The notes below the pieces were generated by a model. The model saw only the letters and a program-made list of their open reading frames with translations. It did no database searches and was not told the DNA's origin. A DNA stretch of 64,000 nucleotides from Hydrogenophaga sp. (GTDB taxonomy: Bacteria > Pseudomonadota > Gammaproteobacteria > Burkholderiales > Burkholderiaceae_C). The translations under genes and the position numbers were made by a program. The stretch lies in NCBI RefSeq assembly GCF_026125785.1, contig NZ_JAHCKL010000008.1:1-64000 (forward strand), in the 5' to 3' direction. Shown piece by piece: positions 16,248 through 23,933 of the stretch (the first letter of the stretch is position 1; each line of letters begins with the position of its first letter).

Positions 16248-17444
16248 GTGAGCCAGAACAGGCACCTGCTCGCCTTCTCCTGGCTCAGCGCGAGCTACTT
16301 CGCGCACATCGGCTTTTTCAACCCCTACCTCCCGCTCTGGCTCAAAGGCCTCGGGTTCGGTCTCATCGCCATCAGCGTGCTGACCTCGGTGCAGTCCGCC
16401 ACGCGGCTCTTCGCGCCCTACGTCTGGGGTTCCCTGAGCGACCGCAGCGGCGAGCGCGTGCGCCTGCTGCGCTACGGCGCCAGCGCCGCGCTGCTGCTCT
16501 CGCTCGGGCTGTGGTTCCAGTCCATCGGCCCGGTGCTGCTGTTCGTGGTGCTGCTGCTCATGTTCAGCCACACCAGCGGCATGATGCCCATGAGCGAAGC
16601 CGCGCTGGCCCATCTCGTCAGCCGCGAAGGCAGCTTCGACCCCCGGCGCTACGGCCGCGTGCGGCTCTGGGGGTCGCTCGGTTTCCTGGTCACCGTGCTG
16701 GCCGCCGGCCTGTGGTTTGAACGCTTTGGCCTGCGCGACTTCCCCCTATGGGCCACGGGCACGCTGGCCGCCGTGGCCTTGAGCACCTGGCTGCTGCCGG
16801 ACCTGCGCGAACCGCCGCACCCCGGCGGCGAACCGCGCCCCCGCATCGCTCCCGTGCTGCGCCAACCCGCCGTGCGCTGGTTCTTCGCCGCCATGTTCTT
16901 CCATGTGCTCGCGCACATCTTCATCTACATCTTCTTCTCCCTCTACCTCGACGCCCTGGGCTACAGCAAGGCCGCCATCGGTCTCTTCTGGGCCGTTTCG
17001 GTGGTGATTGAGATCGGTTGGTTCTTCACCCAGGGGCGCTGGCTGCCGCTGCTGTCCTTGCCCGCCTGGCTGGTGCTGGCCGCCGCCCTCATGGCCCTGC
17101 GCATGGGCCTTACCGCCGGCCTGCCCCTGGTCTGGCCCCTGTTGCTGCTGGCCCAGACCCTGCACGCCATTACCTTTGCCGCGCACCACACCGTGTGCAT
17201 CGCCCTCATCACCCAGTATTTCCCGGGCCGCCTGCGCGGGCGGGGCCAGGCACTCTACAGCGTGCTCGGCTACGGCCTGCCCGGCGTGACCGGCGGCCTG
17301 GTCGGCGGCGTCATCAGCGCGGCCTTCGGCCTGGCCAGCGTATTCTGGCTGTCGGCATGTTGTGCACTGGCCGCCTGCCTGTGCGCCATCCGCATGCGCA
17401 CACTGCCGCCGCCGCGGCCAGCCCGCGAAACCATTCGTGCCTGA
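16248..17444 (+). CDS. MFS transporter (HcaT/PPP-like, MFS_1_like family)
   Basis: 398 residues with about 12 membrane helices. The N-terminal SYFAHIGFFNPYLPLWLKGLG and the loop motif WGSLSDRSGERVRLL are typical of the 3-phenylpropionate/nucleoside-transporter-like MFS branch. The second half begins near residue 205 (RWFFAAMFFHVLAHIFIYIFFSLYLDALGYS). The substrate is not predictable from sequence. The GTG start has GGAGA upstream and shares the bases GTGA with the stop of the open frame that reads through the repeat array. Confidence 0.85.
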   Translation: MSQNRHLLAFSWLSASYFAHIGFFNPYLPLWLKGLGFGLIAISVLTSVQSATRLFAPYVWGSLSDRSGERVRLLRYGASAALLLSLGLWFQSIGPVLLFVVLLLMFSHTSGMMPMSEAALAHLVSREGSFDPRRYGRVRLWGSLGFLVTVLAAGLWFERFGLRDFPLWATGTLAAVALSTWLLPDLREPPHPGGEPRPRIAPVLRQPAVRWFFAAMFFHVLAHIFIYIFFSLYLDALGYSKAAIGLFWAVSVVIEIGWFFTQGRWLPLLSLPAWLVLAAALMALRMGLTAGLPLVWPLLLLAQTLHAITFAAHHTVCIALITQYFPGRLRGRGQALYSVLGYGLPGVTGGLVGGVISAAFGLASVFWLSACCALAACLCAIRMRTLPPPRPARETIRA

Positions 17445-17569
17445 ACAGGCGTGACTGGTGGCGGCAACGCCCACTCTCGTCAAGCTGCACGCCCAACCCC
17501 ATCGCGCGGGGCCACGATTCCCCCCGACCGCTCGGCGCTCGCCTCGGGCGGGAAGGAAGGACGACCGTG

Positions 17570-17836
17570 ATGCACAACAGCCTGCCCCCCATCCACCTCG
17601 TACTGCTCATCGCCCTGCTGGTCTGGTCCGTGGCCGGCATCGCGTGGCTGCTGCCCATGAAATGGCGCCTGCTCAAGCGCGTGGGCTTCGACAAGAGCAA
17701 TGGCTTTCTTCTGGAACTCGCCTTCAAGGGCGACCACGACGCCCAGAAACTCCACCGTTGCACCCGAGCCTATCTGGCGGTCGGGATCCTCTGTGCGCTG
17801 GGGCTGGCGCTCATCAGGGGCAGCGCGGCGGGGTGA
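17570..17836 (+). CDS. Small hypothetical membrane protein
   Basis: 88 residues with two predicted membrane helices (about 8-28 and 66-83) and a basic, hydrophilic middle (KWRLLKRVGFDKSNGF). GGAAGGAAGG lies about 10 bases before the ATG. Codon use and GC content are like the chromosomal neighbours, unlike the AT-rich genes that follow. I do not recognise a family. The gene lies at the left border of the island-like region. Confidence 0.65.
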   Translation: MHNSLPPIHLVLLIALLVWSVAGIAWLLPMKWRLLKRVGFDKSNGFLLELAFKGDHDAQKLHRCTRAYLAVGILCALGLALIRGSAAG

Positions 17837-18042
17837 GACGAGGGCGGTATGCGCCTCCGCATGGCATGCACCGGTCTTCGCGGCTCAGCCGGTCGGAGGC
17901 GAGGCAGATGCTTCCATTTGAACGGAGAGCACAGGGAATTCTGGCGCCATGTTGTCCCATGGGGAGATCTCCAGTTCAGGTCAACGCAATGCGGAATCAT
18001 GCCCGTTGCGCAAAACTCCTCTGGACCTTTATTGAGTAACGC
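17837..18042 (+). other. Gap with a possible coding remnant at the island border
   Basis: No complete gene. One frame reads a C-terminal-like stretch (...SHGEISSSGQRNAESC...) to a stop at 18033-18035, eight bases before the next start codon. This tail-then-small-gene spacing resembles an effector C-terminus followed by its immunity gene, but the remnant is too short to identify. Confidence 0.25.
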
Positions 18043-18243
18043 ATGTCTTCTTTTGAAATCTTTGTAGTCGTTGTCGTGACGGCTACAGCGTGCTTTGGAA
18101 TGATGAGCTACGTGTTGGAGCGTTTTTTTTACAAACGACCCGTGACTGCGCAAGAGGTGCGAGCAGGTTTTATTTACTTGCTTCTTCTGGTTGCCATCGC
18201 TTTTGCCATTTTTGAAATGTTGAAGCGGGTACTTGTTGGGTGA
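18043..18243 (+). CDS. Small two-helix membrane protein, unknown
   Basis: 66 residues with two hydrophobic helices (about 5-24 and 43-62) separated by a basic loop (ERFFYKRPVTAQEVRAG). No family recognised. It is AT-rich relative to the chromosomal background, like the other small genes to 20479. Its position after a possible coding tail and before a broken calcium-binding module fits an immunity-type protein, but that is inference. Confidence 0.5.
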   Translation: MSSFEIFVVVVVTATACFGMMSYVLERFFYKRPVTAQEVRAGFIYLLLLVAIAFAIFEMLKRVLVG

Positions 18244-18274
18244 TTGAAGATGGCCGGATAGACGACAGTGCCGC

Positions 18275-18720
18275 AATAGAGACGGCCAGACCGACGCGGG
18301 CGAACTGATGACGCTGGCGCAGGCAGGGGTGCTCAGGCTGAACGTGGCGTACACGGAGCACGGCAGCGGCACGGCGCTGGACGCGCAGGGCAGCCAGCAC
18401 CGGCAGACGGGCAGCTATGTGGCGGCAGATGGCAGCACGCGGGCGATGAACGACGTGTGGTTTGCGGTGGATCTGGGGCAGACGGTGGACCTGAACCCCG
18501 TGCCGGTGAGCGAGGAGATCGCTGCGTTGCCGGACTTGGCGGGCATGGGCAATCTGCCGAGCCTGCACCAGGCCATGGCACGTGATGGGAGCCGAACAAC
18601 AGCAACGAGGAAGAGACGCATGGCGCAGCGCCTGTGCCGCCATCGCGTGGTGGGGCCGACTGCAGCCTGAGCGGGCTCGACTTCTCCCTCAGTCTGCAGC
18701 GCGTGTACCCCTATCCGTAG
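18275..18720 (+). pseudogene. Fragment of a large calcium-binding (RTX-like) protein
   Basis: The coding signal begins without a start codon at about 18275. It reads NRDGQTDAGELMTLAQAGVL, an EF-hand/dockerin-like calcium loop, then continues through GSQHRQTGSYVAADGSTRAMNDVWFAVD and ALPDLAGMGNLPSLHQAMARD to about 18590. All of this is typical of the module near the C-terminus of long secreted Ca-binding proteins. After ARD the frame is lost (a 121-codon open frame ends at 18670), and another frame closes with DFSLSLQRVYPYP at 18720. The part that should precede it resembles the end of the gene at 20472. GC content is high, unlike its AT-rich neighbours. The strip 18721-18912 holds no gene. Confidence 0.65.
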
Positions 18721-18912
18721 TTACTGTCGCGGACCAGTCGCTTGGTGCCGCATTTCGATCGGAACGAACCAGGGTTCGTGGCGCTGTGTTGTTCATCCGT
18801 AAATAAATTCCCTCTTTCTGAGGCGCTTGAATGACGATGCGAATCTGCAAGCGCATGGCATCGAAAGCTTGGTTCGAATTGCTGTGGTTATGTCGTAGGG
18901 GTCTGTGCAAAT

Positions 18913-19305
18913 ATGTGGATGGCTGTCTTGCTATTTCTGGTTGCTATTGTTGCATTTTTTGTGGCAATGCTTGGGTATGTTGCGCTGCTCTTGAAGCTTA
19001 AAAGACCTGTCTATTTTTTTGACCTGCCAGATTATGGTCGATGTGGATATCGATTGGCATGGTGTGTTTATTGGATTTGGGGCGTCTCTGTCGGTGTGGC
19101 TTTGATTGGTGTGGCTCTTGCTCTCGTTTTATTGAATGATGCGATTGGTTTAATTTGTGCTGCAACTTGGCAAGAGACTTTTCCTGGTATGTCTTTGATT
19201 GTGTTGAATCAAAGAAGTGAAGGTTGGTTGGTGAGCTGTTTGCAAATACCAAAATCTTGGCTTGTGCAGTGGGGCATGACTCTATCGACTGGATTTTTTG
19301 ATTAA
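18913..19305 (+). CDS. Hypothetical membrane protein, AT-rich
   Basis: 130 residues. Two strong hydrophobic helices (about 3-28 and 50-80) flank a loop with RPVYFFDLPDYGRCGYR, and a soluble C-terminal tail follows. TAGGGG lies about 10 bases upstream of the ATG. Base composition is far below the window average. No family recognised. It is the first of five membrane genes on the plus strand between two pieces of calcium-binding protein. Confidence 0.5.
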   Translation: MWMAVLLFLVAIVAFFVAMLGYVALLLKLKRPVYFFDLPDYGRCGYRLAWCVYWIWGVSVGVALIGVALALVLLNDAIGLICAATWQETFPGMSLIVLNQRSEGWLVSCLQIPKSWLVQWGMTLSTGFFD

Positions 19306-19378
19306 CAGATGACCGAAGGCCATTCCTGCCGATTTTGTATCGTAATGGTCAAAAAAGAAAGGTAATGGGATATTTAAT

Positions 19379-19639
19379 GTGGATGCATTTCTAACTATTT
19401 TGGTCGACATAGTCTTTTACTTCTTTGGAAAAGGCGCATGGCTGATCCTTCGATTTTTGAGGGTTCCTGTGAAAGATCTTGGGCACAGCGGCTATGTAGT
19501 GGCCGGACTGCTCTTGTTTATCTTTGTGCTTGTTGTGTTATTTATATTATGGGGGTTGGATATGCTTGAATCATCGTCGACATGGATGTCTGTAATGGAT
19601 TCAAAGGTTGGGAAATCCATTCTTTCTGTTGAATGGTGA
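19379..19639 (+). CDS. Small hypothetical membrane protein, paralogue of 20297-20479
   Basis: 86 residues from a GTG start. An ATG two bases upstream is in another frame and stops at once. Helices lie at about 4-24 and 41-62. It shares the layout G-K/R-G-x3-W-x-L-R ... L-x2-SGY-x3-G-x3-F-x-F with the protein at 20297. The C-terminal tail is short and polar. No family recognised. Confidence 0.45.
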   Translation: MDAFLTILVDIVFYFFGKGAWLILRFLRVPVKDLGHSGYVVAGLLLFIFVLVVLFILWGLDMLESSSTWMSVMDSKVGKSILSVEW

Positions 19640-19749
19640 TAAATGTGGAGGTCTATTGGCGTGATGTATTTAATGAATGGAACTCTTTTGTGTCCTGAGT
19701 GGCGTCCCTTTGGCCTTGATTTTTGATTGACTCTATCGAGTTTTTGGGC

Positions 19750-20307
19750 ATGAAAAAGATGAAGATTTTTATCAATATTGGCGTGGCGATTCTGTTGTTC
19801 TTGGCGCTTATAGGAGGGCTATTTTTCTCAGTCGATGATTATATTTCTTGGGTGCCGTTGGGGATCATTCTGGGTGGATGCTTTTCGATAGCTTTGGGCT
19901 GGCATTGGTTTGTGATTTTTCAGCGAAGTACGAAGTACTGTGAAGTGAAAGAGGGGGCCGCCTTGGCACATCCGATGCGGGGAGAATTGTTGTGGTTGCA
20001 GGCTTGCCATCCTCCCATTTTCTTCGGTAACTTGAATAGGCCTGCCCATGAAATTCGGCAACTTATATATTCTCATTTTCTTTCAGGGTTTATTGGGGGA
20101 GTGTGCGCCTTTTCCGTCGGCATGCTGGTTTTGATTGGAGGGGGGTATGCCTTGAGTGAGGGGTTGTTTAGATCGCTGTTTTCCACGAGGTTGGGAGAGG
20201 GCGCGTTCGTTTCGTTTTTGTTGTATGTGTTTATTTCGAGTGGTGGTGCTATTTCCTTTGGTTTGCTAGGCAAATTGTCAAAAAGGTCGAGTAGATATGG
20301 GGCTTGA
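19750..20307 (+). CDS. Hypothetical four-helix membrane protein
   Basis: 185 residues. Predicted helices lie at about 6-27, 36-58, 112-136 and 152-175, with a polar middle domain (about 65-105) containing EGAALAHPMRGELLWLQACHPP. The start is the ATG at 19750. The frame is open nine codons further up to a TTG, and a second ATG lies three codons in. The gene overlaps the next small membrane gene by 11 bases, and that one overlaps the calcium-binding-protein gene, so the three look like one transcription unit. No family recognised. Confidence 0.5.
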   Translation: MKKMKIFINIGVAILLFLALIGGLFFSVDDYISWVPLGIILGGCFSIALGWHWFVIFQRSTKYCEVKEGAALAHPMRGELLWLQACHPPIFFGNLNRPAHEIRQLIYSHFLSGFIGGVCAFSVGMLVLIGGGYALSEGLFRSLFSTRLGEGAFVSFLLYVFISSGGAISFGLLGKLSKRSSRYGA

Positions 20308-20479
20308 TTTCTTGGAGCTAATTTTTCAGATGATCGGCCGAGGTCTGTGCTGGGGGTTGCGATCGATCACCGGTTGGAAATGCCATTTGTCTGATAGTGG
20401 ATATGAGATTTTTGGCTTCTTTTTTTTCTTGATCTTCATCATTGTCTCGATACTTATTTTTGGGGCGGTAAATGTCTAA
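20297..20479 (+). CDS. Small hypothetical membrane protein, paralogue of 19379-19639
   Basis: 60 residues. The N-terminal amphipathic part contains [15 protein letters not shown], then [10 protein letters not shown] leads into one strong hydrophobic helix (about 38-57). The spacing of G-R-G, W-x-L-R, L-x2-SGY and the helix matches the 19379 protein. It overlaps its upstream neighbour by 11 bases and the downstream gene by 8 bases. Confidence 0.45.
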   Translation: MGLDFLELIFQMIGRGLCWGLRSITGWKCHLSDSGYEIFGFFFFLIFIIVSILIFGAVNV

Positions 20480-21326
20480 ATTTACAAAATTTCTAATAAA
20501 GCTTGGTGTAAACAGTGCTGCAGTTGACTCCATCGGCGGAAGGGTCGTGGGTGCAACATCATCTTTGAACTCAAGCAATGCTGGCGGCTATATGGATCCC
20601 AATAAAATTAATGGGTATACATACAACGAAGCTGATGGACAATGGTACGGTTATCCACCGAAGCCCGATTATGGGGTCTATGGTTGGTTTGATCCCGCCT
20701 CACCAGCCGCACAGGCTGAATTAAACCAAGCGCGGTACTGGCGAGAGATGAATAATCATGTCGAAGGAGCATCGCCAAGCCAAGGAGAGGCCGGCTCGCT
20801 TAGTAGCCCCTCGTTGCGGGATTTGATCAATCGCCTTCCTGAGGTTATTGATAGATATCAAGAAATAGCTCCGGATATTTGGGGTGAATTAAAGAATTAC
20901 TTTGGGTTCGATTTAAATGGGCTGGTGGCAAAACTCCGCGACTTCTTCAACCTGGCCCAATCCCAGTCCTCCCCGATCATCCTGGACCTGAACGGAGACG
21001 GCGTGGTGGGCACGACGGCGCGCGGAGAAACCGGCCCGGGTTTGTTCTTTGATCTGGACAACACGGGGTTTGCCGAACGCAGCGGTTGGGTGGGCAAGGG
21101 GGATGGCCTGCTGGTGCGGGACCTCAATGGCAACGGCCGGATTGACAGCGGTGCCGAGCTGTTTGGCAACCACACGAAGCTGGCCGACGGCAGTCGGGCG
21201 GCCCACGGCTTTCATGCGCTGGCCGAGCTGGACAGCAACCGCGATGGCGTGGTTGACGCCCGGGATGGGGAGGCGGCGTTCGCCAGGGTGGGATCGAGTT
21301 CAACAACTACGGCCACAGCAGCCTGA
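20472..21326 (+). pseudogene. Truncated mosaic calcium-binding (RTX-like) protein
   Basis: 284 codons. Residues 1-150 are novel, Gly/Asn/Tyr-rich and encoded by AT-rich DNA ([22 protein letters not shown]). From about residue 155 (nucleotide 20930) the DNA becomes GC-rich and encodes a known-type module: [58 protein letters not shown], and a second Ca loop [13 protein letters not shown]. Full-length relatives continue for hundreds of residues. Here the frame breaks after AAFA. Another frame then reads [20 protein letters not shown] to a stop at 21374-21376, which looks like the protein's own C-terminus brought close by a deletion. Inferred to be a decayed secreted effector or adhesin. Confidence 0.65.
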
Positions 21327-21420
21327 CGGACTACCTGGTGCAGGTGCAGAAGGGGGTGGGGTGGGTGTTGATATGAGGGGGTGGGTGGGGTGTTTGGGTG
21401 GGTGAGGTGTGGGTGAGGGC

Positions 21421-21610
21421 TTCGACAGGCTCAGCCCGAACGGAGGAGGGACTCAGTCCGAACGGAGGAGGGACTCAGCCCGAACGGAGGAGGGACTCAG
21501 CCCGAACGGAGGAGGGACTCAGCCCGAACGGGGGAGGGACTCAGCCCGAACGGGGGAGGGACTCAGCCCGAATGGGGGAGGGACTCGGCCCGAACGGGAA
21601 TGGCTCAGTT
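21421..21610. repeat. 22-bp tandem array headed by a REP-like core
   Basis: A TTCGACAGGCTCAGCCCGAACGG core is followed by eight head-to-tail copies of CCCGAACGGAGGAGGGACTCAG, starting at 21435, 21457, 21479, 21501, 21523, 21545, 21567 and 21589. The period is exactly 22 bp with few substitutions, so this array is younger than the 21-bp one. It is not a CRISPR array because there are no spacers. The gap 21377-21810 holds only this array and an inverted core at 21679-21704. Confidence 0.9.
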
Positions 21611-21678
21611 CGAACGGCATGGTGGTGCTCAGTCCGAGTGGAGGGAGCCTACCTGGCCGGGCGGATTTCCTCGTCCCG

Positions 21679-21704
21679 TTCGCCCTGAGCCTGTCGAAGG
21701 GCTT
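21679..21704. repeat. Inverted REP-like core
   Basis: CCCGTTCGCCCTGAGCCTGTCGAAGG is the reverse-sense core of the same repeat. It pairs with the core at 21421, so the 22-bp array lies between inverted copies. It is downstream of both the calcium-binding remnant and aroQ, a convergent gap where a bidirectional hairpin could aid termination. Confidence 0.8.
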
Positions 21705-21810
21705 TTCCCCGATCATCCCGAGCTTGCCCTACGGGGGGATCTGTGTGCGAGGGCTTCGGCCCTTTGGCCAGCTCCAGACAGTTTAGGTAGCCCCGTGGGC
21801 TTTTCTGGCT

Positions 21811-22278
21811 TCAGGACTTGCCTGCCGCTGCCTTGCGGGCGAGTCCTTCGATGCCCAGCAGGTAGCCGTCGGTGCCGAAGCCGACCACGATGCCCGCCGC
21901 CACCGGCGAGATATAGGAGTGGTGGCGAAAGGTCTCTCGGGCGTGCACATTGGAGATGTGCACTTCGATCACTGGCAGGGGTTTGACGCCGGCAATGGCG
22001 TCGTGCAGTGCGACCGAGGTGTGGGTGTAGGCGCCGGCATTGAACAGGACGCCCATGAGTTCACCTGCCTTGAAGCGTCGGCCGGCATCATGGATCTTGT
22101 CGATCAGCGCGCCTTCATGGTTGCTCTGGAAGGCTTCCAGCTCGAAACCCAGTTTTTGGGCGTGGGCGCGGGATTCGTTCTCTACGTCCGCCAGTGTGGT
22201 GGCGCCGTAGACCGCGGGTTCCCGGGTGCCGAGCAGGTTGAGGTTGGGGCCGTTGAGCAGCAGGATGGTGGTGGGCAT
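21811..22278 (-). CDS. aroQ: 3-dehydroquinate dehydratase, type II
   Basis: 155 residues, the normal length of the small dodecameric type II enzyme. It dehydrates 3-dehydroquinate to 3-dehydroshikimate. Visible: the N-terminal [19 protein letters not shown] (catalytic Tyr and the Arg of the lid loop), [30 protein letters not shown] (substrate-binding Asn, catalytic His region), [25 protein letters not shown]. The start ATG has AAGGAG upstream. aroE follows upstream in the same direction with a 45-bp gap, so shikimate steps 3 and 4 are co-transcribed. Confidence 0.97.
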   Translation of the reverse strand: MPTTILLLNGPNLNLLGTREPAVYGATTLADVENESRAHAQKLGFELEAFQSNHEGALIDKIHDAGRRFKAGELMGVLFNAGAYTHTSVALHDAIAGVKPLPVIEVHISNVHARETFRHHSYISPVAAGIVVGFGTDGYLLGIEGLARKAAAGKS

Positions 22279-22323
22279 GTGGAAGCTCCTTCTCTGTCTC
22301 TGTAGGGGTACCTGGCGGCGGGT

Positions 22324-23148
22324 TCAGACCAGCGGCACGGTGAGCTGCTGGATGACGGCACGGGTGTCCGGGCGCACGCCGCGCCAGAGCGTGAAGGCCT
22401 CGGCGGCCTGTTCCACCAGCATGCCCACGCCATCGGCCAGGGTGCCTGCGCCTGCGGTGCGCGCCTGGCGCAGGAAGGGCGTGAGGCCTTTGCCATACAC
22501 CATGTCGTAGGCCAGGGCACCGGGGGCGAAGACGCTGTCGGGCAGCGGCAACGCCGTCTGCGTGAGGCCGGTGGAGGTGGCGTTGATGACCACGTCGAAG
22601 GCCTCGCCGCTGAGTTCGTCCAGGCCACCGGTTTGCAGCGTGACATGGGCGGCGAAGGCCTGGCGCAGGGCATGGGCCTTGTCGGCGGTGCGGTTGGCCA
22701 CGGCGAGCAGGGCCGGGCGTTGTTGGGCAATGGGCAGGATGGCGCCGCGCGTGGCACCGCCAGCGCCCAGCAGCAGCACGCGCTTGCCGGCCAGCGTGAA
22801 ACCCTGGTTGCGCTGGATGTCGTTGACCAGGCCGGAGCCGTCGGTGTTGTCCGCGAAGATGCGCTCGCCGGGGCCGAACTTGAGGGTGTTGGCCGCGCCG
22901 GCCAGGCGGGCCGTTTCACTGGGGTCGGTGGCGATCTCGAACGCCTGCAGCTTGAAGGGCAGGGTGACGTTGCTGCCGCGTCCGCCTTCGGAGCGAAAGC
23001 GGTTGAGGGTGTCGAGGAACCCGTCCAGGGGGGCTTCGATGGCGGTGTAGGTGAGATCCTGGCTGGTGGCCTTGGCGAAGAGGCCGTGGATCAGGGGGGA
23101 CTTGCTGTGGCCGATGGGGTGGCCGATGAGGGCGTAGCGGTCGGTCAT
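22324..23148 (-). CDS. aroE: Shikimate dehydrogenase
   Basis: 274 residues. It reduces 3-dehydroshikimate with NADPH. The shikimate-binding site is seen in HPIGHSKSPLIHGLFAK and in NVTLPFK (catalytic Lys), with NTDGSGLVNDI (Asp of the active site). The Rossmann loop is LLLGAGGATRGAI, and VANRTADKA is the NADP-specifying NRT motif. It is first in the two-gene unit with aroQ. The divergent neighbour at 23234 is the FrnE-type oxidoreductase. Confidence 0.96.
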   Translation of the reverse strand: MTDRYALIGHPIGHSKSPLIHGLFAKATSQDLTYTAIEAPLDGFLDTLNRFRSEGGRGSNVTLPFKLQAFEIATDPSETARLAGAANTLKFGPGERIFADNTDGSGLVNDIQRNQGFTLAGKRVLLLGAGGATRGAILPIAQQRPALLAVANRTADKAHALRQAFAAHVTLQTGGLDELSGEAFDVVINATSTGLTQTALPLPDSVFAPGALAYDMVYGKGLTPFLRQARTAGAGTLADGVGMLVEQAAEAFTLWRGVRPDTRAVIQQLTVPLV

Positions 23149-23233
23149 GGTGATGGTTCAACGAAAGGACCGATTGTCGCTTAAGCGGATGCAGAGGCCC
23201 TGATACGGCCACGGTCAAGCGCGCCTGCCTACC

Positions 23234-23926
23234 ATGTGGGCCATGAACCCACCTACCCCTGCTTCCCTGAAGATCGATTTCGTGTCCGACGTGTCCTGCC
23301 CCTGGTGCGCCGTGGGCCTGGGCGCGTTGGAGGAGGCCCTGCGCCGGCTGGACGGCGAAGTGGCCGCGGACCTGCATTTCCAGCCCTTCGAACTCAATCC
23401 CCGCATGGGGCCGCAGGGGCAGGACATCGGCGAGCATTTGAGGGAGAAGTACGGTTCCACGCCAGAGCAGCAGGCGCAGATCCGCAACACCATCCGCGCG
23501 CGCGGCGCCGAAGTGGGGTTTGCATTCAACCCCGAGGGTCGCGGCCGCATCTGGAACACCTTCGACGCACACCGGCTGCTGCACTGGGCCGACGAAGAAG
23601 GCGCAGCGGGCCAGCAGCATGCGCTGAAGAAAGCCCTGATGGCCGCCTGCCATACCCGCTCCGAAGCCATGGGGCACCACGGTGTGCTGCTGGCCTGTGT
23701 GCGGGAGGTCGGGCTCGACGAGGCGCGTGCCGCGCAGATACTGGCCAGCGACGAGTTCGCCCAGGCCGTGCGCGAGCGCGAGGCCTTTTACACCGGCCAT
23801 GGCATTCATTCCGTGCCCGCCGTGATCATCAACGACCGGCATCTGATCTCCGGCGGTCAGCCGGCCGATGTGTTCGAGCAGGCCTTGCGCCAGATCGCCG
23901 GCGGCGCGGCGGCGGCGTCTTCCTGA
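23234..23926 (+). CDS. DsbA-family oxidoreductase, FrnE-type
   Basis: 230 residues, cytoplasmic (no signal peptide). The thioredoxin fold carries the CPWC redox motif near residue 23-26 (DVSCPWCAVG). The all-helical insertion spans about 60-170. The cis-Pro loop is HSVPAVIINDRHLISGGQP. FrnE-like proteins are disulfide isomerase/oxidoreductases linked to stress or polyketide chemistry. The function here is unspecified. The start could be the ATG at 23234 or the one three codons later. Confidence 0.87.
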   Translation: MWAMNPPTPASLKIDFVSDVSCPWCAVGLGALEEALRRLDGEVAADLHFQPFELNPRMGPQGQDIGEHLREKYGSTPEQQAQIRNTIRARGAEVGFAFNPEGRGRIWNTFDAHRLLHWADEEGAAGQQHALKKALMAACHTRSEAMGHHGVLLACVREVGLDEARAAQILASDEFAQAVREREAFYTGHGIHSVPAVIINDRHLISGGQPADVFEQALRQIAGGAAAASS

Positions 23927-23933
23927 GGCGGCT

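Noticed and set aside
21421-21610. Possible CRISPR array
   Set aside because: The 22-bp units follow each other directly without spacers, and no cas-like gene is in the window.
21398-21786. Open frames reading SPNGGGTQPER-type peptides in the 22-bp array
   Set aside because: A 22-bp period rotates the reading frame at each unit, and all three frames stay open only because the unit lacks stops. No ribosome binding site or conserved start is seen.
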